A program made the position numbers and the translations under genes. Positions 6,724 through 8,965 of a stretch of DNA of 8,965 nucleotides are shown in pieces. This DNA comes from an uncultured Fimbriimonadales bacterium (GTDB lineage: Bacteria; Armatimonadota; Fimbriimonadia; Fimbriimonadales; GBS-DC), in contig CALAMM010000098.1 in assembly GCA_937925775.1 (NCBI GenBank), positions 1 to 8,965 on the forward strand. Direction: 5' to 3'. Position 1 is the first letter of the stretch. Each line of letters starts with the position of its first letter. A model generated the notes under the pieces. The model worked only from the letters and a program-made list of their open reading frames with translations. It did not search any database and was not told where the DNA came from.

Positions 6724-6739
6724 ACGCGCATAGAGCAGG

Positions 6740-6745
6740 TACACT
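6740..6745 (+). promoter_or_regulatory. Possible -10 box of uvrC
   Basis: TACACT, preceded by CAGG, lies ten bases before the uvrC ATG in the 32-base spacer after the 5683 gene. It would give a leader of about four bases. AGGG at 6748-6751 is too close to the ATG to be a good Shine-Dalgarno sequence. Read-through from the 5683 gene is equally possible. Confidence 0.4.
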
Positions 6746-6755
6746 ATAGGGCGAT

Positions 6756-8582
6756 ATGCCTCCCGCGCTGCAGGCGAAGCTCAAGACCCTGCCCAAGCAA
6801 CCGGGCTGTTATCTCTTCAAGGACGCGCAGGGCGGTGTGTTGTATGTGGGCAAGGCGGTCAACCTGCGCCAGCGCGTGCGCTCGTATTTTCAGAAGTCCG
6901 CCCAGCACACTCCCAAAACCGCCCGCATGGTACGCAAAATCGCCGACCTGGAGTGGATTGTCACCGACACTGAACTTGAGGCGTTGATTCTGGAGTGCAA
7001 CCTCATCAAGAAGTACCGCCCGCCCTACAATGTGTTGATGCGCGACGACAAGTCGTATCCCTACCTCTGCCTCACAGTGCGCGAGAAGTTCCCCCGATTG
7101 CTGGTCACACGCCGCGTCCGCCAAGACGGCAATCGCTACTTCGGGCCGTTTGCCAACTCAAGTGCGGTGTGGGGAGTGCATCAGCTGCTGCACCGTACTT
7201 TTCCGCTAATCCCTTGCGGCAAGGTCTGGGACGGGGAGCCGAAGCAACGCCCCTGCCTGTATTATCATATGGGACGCTGTCTTGCGCCGTGCGCGGGGCG
7301 AGCGAACCCCGACGAGTACCGCCAAATCGTGCAGCAAGTCGCGCTTTTCTTGGAGGGGAAAGGCGATGACCTGATAGAGCAGCTTACTGCGCAGATGGAG
7401 CAAGCTGCCGAGAACTTGGAGTTCGAACGCGCGGCGAAGCTGCGCGACCAAATCCACGCCCTGCAGGAGGTGCTGCAACGCCAGAAGGTCGTGCAGGCCG
7501 AGGGCGTGAACGAGGATGTGATCGCGCTGGTGAAAGATGAGCGCGGCGCCTGCGTGCAGATGTTCTTTATCCGCAACGGAAAACTACTCGGACAGCGTAC
7601 CTTCTTTCTCACGGAGGGCGCGGAGGAGAACCCCAACGCGATTATGAACGAGTTCTTAAAGCAATACTATCAGGACGCGCCCGAAGTGCCCGACAAAATC
7701 CTGCTGCCTTACGAAATCACGGAAGCACAGATTATCGCCCAGTGGCTGCGCCAAAAGCGGGGGCGCGGCGTCGAGATCCGCGTGCCCCACCGGGGCGAGG
7801 ACGCCCAACTGCTGGAAATGGCGGCACATAACGCCGAACTTGCCCTGCAGAGCTTGCGTGAGGAACTGGAACTCCAAAGCGAATGGCTGGAGTCCGCAAT
7901 CTTGGAGCTGCAAGAAGCCCTCAACCTGCCCCATCCCCCCCAGCGCATCGAAGCGTATGACATCTCCAACATTCAGGGCATCGCGCCTGTTGGCAGCATG
8001 GTGGTGTTCGAGGGCGGGCAACCGAAAAAGTCGGACTACCGACGGTTCCGTATCAAGTGGCACCCTGAAAGCCCCGATGATTTCGCGATGATGCAGGAGG
8101 TCATCACCCGTCGTCTACGCGAGGCACTGTCGGGCGACGAAAAGTGGCGCACGCTCCCCGACCTAATGCTCATCGACGGGGGTAAGGGGCAGCTGAACGC
8201 CGCGCTCGAAGCAATCCACGCGCTCGGATTTGAAATCCCTGCTGTCGGGCTTGCTAAGCGACACGAACTCATCATCCTGCCGAATGTTGACGAGCCACTG
8301 GAACTGCCGCGCCACAGCAAAGCGTTGCACCTGCTCCAGCGTATCCGCGACGAGGCACACCGATTCGCCCTCAGCTACCACCGCAAGCTGCGCGAGCAGC
8401 GGGCTGTCAAATCGCCGTTGGACGAGATCCCAGGCATCGGACCCCGCCGTAAGAGGATGTTGCTACGCCTGTTCGGCTCGGTTGAGCGCATTCGTGAAGC
8501 GAGTTTAGAGGAACTCGCTTCCGTGCCGACGATGACACGCAAACTGGCGCAGCAGGTGTTGGATTACCTGCGCGAGTGCTGA
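6756..8582 (+). CDS. uvrC: UvrABC system protein C, excision nuclease subunit
   Basis: UvrC joins the UvrB-DNA complex at a damaged site and cuts the strand on both sides in nucleotide excision repair. All domains are present in 608 residues, a normal length. The GIY-YIG nuclease (about 13-95) has GCY (17-19), YVG (30-32), R40, E80 and N92 and makes the 3' cut. Cysteines 154, 167, 175 and 179 match the spacing of the four ligands of the iron-sulfur cluster reported for UvrC. The UVR motif (about 205-240; ENLEFERAAKLRDQI) binds UvrB. The RNase H-like nuclease has D402 (YDISN), D474 (LIDGGKGQ) and H535 (RDEAHRFA) and makes the 5' cut. Two helix-hairpin-helix motifs (about 555-605; IPGIGPRRKRMLLRLFGS) bind DNA. 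Nothing key is missing. uvrA and uvrB are not in the window. Downstream lie the REP-like repeats. Confidence 0.98.
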   Translation: MPPALQAKLKTLPKQPGCYLFKDAQGGVLYVGKAVNLRQRVRSYFQKSAQHTPKTARMVRKIADLEWIVTDTELEALILECNLIKKYRPPYNVLMRDDKSYPYLCLTVREKFPRLLVTRRVRQDGNRYFGPFANSSAVWGVHQLLHRTFPLIPCGKVWDGEPKQRPCLYYHMGRCLAPCAGRANPDEYRQIVQQVALFLEGKGDDLIEQLTAQMEQAAENLEFERAAKLRDQIHALQEVLQRQKVVQAEGVNEDVIALVKDERGACVQMFFIRNGKLLGQRTFFLTEGAEENPNAIMNEFLKQYYQDAPEVPDKILLPYEITEAQIIAQWLRQKRGRGVEIRVPHRGEDAQLLEMAAHNAELALQSLREELELQSEWLESAILELQEALNLPHPPQRIEAYDISNIQGIAPVGSMVVFEGGQPKKSDYRRFRIKWHPESPDDFAMMQEVITRRLREALSGDEKWRTLPDLMLIDGGKGQLNAALEAIHALGFEIPAVGLAKRHELIILPNVDEPLELPRHSKALHLLQRIRDEAHRFALSYHRKLREQRAVKSPLDEIPGIGPRRKRMLLRLFGSVERIREASLEELASVPTMTRKLAQQVLDYLREC

Positions 8583-8613
8583 TTCCCTGCGCTTCGCCAC
8601 ATGCCCCCTACTT

Positions 8614-8636
8614 GTAGCCTCGGCGTCCCCGCCGAC
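8614..8636 (+). repeat. REP-like unit 1
   Basis: GTAGC head, arm CTCGGCG, loop TCCC, arm CGCCGAC. The first arm base is C instead of G, so the outermost pair is broken and six pairs remain. It is the copy nearest uvrC, 31 bases after its stop. Confidence 0.8.
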
Positions 8637-8649
8637 AAAACCCAAACCC

Positions 8650-8672
8650 GTAGCGTCGGCGTCCCCGCCGAC
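8650..8672 (+). repeat. REP-like unit 2
   Basis: GTAGC head, arm GTCGGCG, loop TCCC, arm CGCCGAC: a perfect seven-pair stem. It is followed directly by the TTGGACA hairpin, forming the composite unit 8650-8704. Confidence 0.85.
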
Positions 8673-8679
8673 GAGAACT

Positions 8680-8701
8680 GCTTGGACAAGACTGTCCAAG
8701 C
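8680..8701 (+). repeat. TTGGACA hairpin, copy A
   Basis: Arms GCTTGGACA (8680-8688) and TGTCCAAGC (8693-8701) form a nine-pair stem around the loop AGAC. No T-run follows, so it is not a typical intrinsic terminator. Confidence 0.8.
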
Positions 8702-8712
8702 CACGCAAGCAC

Positions 8713-8740
8713 GGGTGCGACGCCTTTCTTGGCGTCGCAA
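8713..8740 (+). repeat. GGGTGCGACG hairpin, forward copy
   Basis: Arms TGCGACGCC (8716-8724) and GGCGTCGCA (8731-8739) pair over nine bases around the loop TTTCTT. GGG precedes it. It is the forward member of an inverted pair with 8758-8783. Confidence 0.75.
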
Positions 8741-8757
8741 CACCGCTGAGAAAACCC

Positions 8758-8783
8758 GCGACGACAGGAATGTCGTCGCACCC
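8758..8783 (-). repeat. GGGTGCGACG hairpin, inverted copy
   Basis: On the plus strand, arms GCGACGACA (8758-8766) and TGTCGTCGC (8771-8779) enclose GGAA. Read on the minus strand it begins GGGTGCGACGAC, matching the forward copy, with one stem pair changed from C-G to A-T on both sides. Confidence 0.75.
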
Positions 8784-8794
8784 GCCTTGGCGTC

Positions 8795-8817
8795 GTAGCG
8801 TCGGCGTCCTCGCCGAC
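8795..8817 (+). repeat. REP-like unit 3
   Basis: GTAGC head, arm GTCGGCG, loop TCCT, arm CGCCGAC. It differs from unit 2 only in the last loop base. Confidence 0.85.
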
Positions 8818-8824
8818 GAGAACT

Positions 8825-8846
8825 GCTTGGACAAGAATGTCCAAGC
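8825..8846 (+). repeat. TTGGACA hairpin, copy B
   Basis: Arms GCTTGGACA (8825-8833) and TGTCCAAGC (8838-8846), loop AGAA. The stem is identical to copy A; only the loop differs. Confidence 0.8.
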
Positions 8847-8854
8847 CACATCGC

Positions 8855-8877
8855 GTAGCGTCGGCGTCCCCGCCGAC
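8855..8877 (+). repeat. REP-like unit 4
   Basis: GTAGC head, arm GTCGGCG, loop TCCC, arm CGCCGAC, followed by GAAATC. This copy lacks the TTGGACA hairpin. Confidence 0.85.
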
Positions 8878-8882
8878 GAAAT

Positions 8883-8926
8883 CGTAGCGTCGGCATTTTC
8901 TTCGTCAGCGAGACGCTGACGCTACG
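8883..8926. repeat. Partial forward unit joined to an inverted REP-like unit
   Basis: A truncated forward copy (GTAGCGTCGGC, 8884-8894) runs into an inverted copy. Read on the minus strand from 8925 that copy has a GTAGC head, arm GTCAGCG, loop TCT and arm CGCTGAC. The ends CGTAGCGTC (8883-8891) and GACGCTACG (8918-8926) also pair with each other. Two GTAG heads facing outward resemble the REPIN or BIME layout of REP elements. Confidence 0.75.
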
Positions 8927-8942
8927 CAGCACGCCCAACCCC

Positions 8943-8965
8943 GTAGCGTCGGCGTCCCCGCCGAC
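8943..8965 (+). repeat. REP-like unit at the right edge
   Basis: GTAGC head, arm GTCGGCG, loop TCCC, arm CGCCGAC, ending exactly at the last base of the window. It is identical to units 2 and 4 over 23 bases. Confidence 0.85.

Larger units (their letters stand above)
8650..8704 (+). repeat. Composite 55-base direct repeat, copy A
   Basis: REP-like unit plus GAGAACT linker plus a TTGGACA hairpin. It matches 8795-8849 over all 55 bases except one base in each hairpin loop (C/T in the REP loop, C/A in the second). Such identity suggests recent duplication of the whole composite. Confidence 0.85.
8795..8849 (+). repeat. Composite 55-base direct repeat, copy B
   Basis: Second copy of the REP-like unit joined to the TTGGACA hairpin. 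Copies A and B flank the GGGTGCGACG inverted pair. Confidence 0.85.
8583..8965. repeat. Gene-free array of three hairpin repeat families
   Basis: The 383 bases after uvrC hold no credible gene. They consist of GTAG-headed REP-like units (five full forward copies and one inverted), two copies of a TTGGACA hairpin, and an inverted pair of GGGTGCGACG hairpins. Spacing is irregular. The array reaches the right edge inside a REP copy, so it continues. A role as transcript terminator, 3'-end stabiliser or mobile repeat is possible; none is followed by a T-run. Confidence 0.85.

Noticed and set aside
8505..8938. Minus-strand frames running through the repeat array
   Set aside because: They only translate the hairpin repeats (recurring SSRRRGRRRY-type strings) and overlap the end of uvrC.
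8614..8965. CRISPR array
   Set aside because: Repeats are spaced irregularly, one is inverted, the intervals contain other repeats instead of unique spacers, and no cas gene is near.

Overview
The window is GC-rich bacterial chromosome, densely packed with genes on both strands. Several coding sequences have a sigma-70-like -10 box only 8 to 10 bases before the start codon. The last 380 bases are an array of GTAG-headed palindromes. Together with divergent but recognisable housekeeping genes (argH, scpA, uvrC), this would fit a deep-branching, possibly thermophilic phylum such as Armatimonadota. That placement is an impression from sequence style, not a demonstrated assignment.

Layout. Bases 1-227 (minus) hold the start of a Ser/Thr protein kinase-like gene that runs off the left edge. 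A short AT-rich spacer separates it from a divergent plus-strand gene (324-2387) for a secreted 687-residue protein. Its C-terminal half is about twelve Gly-Asn/Asp-Asp-x-Tyr repeats. Next comes a small plus-strand gene of unknown function (2467-2805). Its end overlaps, tail to tail, a minus-strand gene for a six-helix membrane protein (2751-3329). That gene is coupled by an ATGA overlap to argH (3326-4756), so argH and the membrane protein form a two-gene operon with its own promoter at 4765-4770. Upstream of it on the same strand lies scpA (4897-5634). From a 48-base divergent spacer, a predicted (alpha/alpha)6-barrel carbohydrate-related protein (5683-6723) and then uvrC (6756-8582) read on the plus strand.

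Bases 8583-8965 contain no gene. They hold three interleaved families of short hairpin repeats. The main one has the layout of bacterial REP elements: a GTAG head followed by a 7-base-pair palindrome. One copy is inverted and keeps its stem through a paired base change. The array continues past the right edge.

The genes do not form one pathway. argH makes arginine, scpA serves chromosome condensation, uvrC serves nucleotide excision repair, and the others are uncharacterised. No defence system, prophage, transposase gene or CRISPR array is visible. The more unusual signals are the REP-like array, the putative leaderless-promoter arrangement repeated across the window, and the secreted repeat protein.
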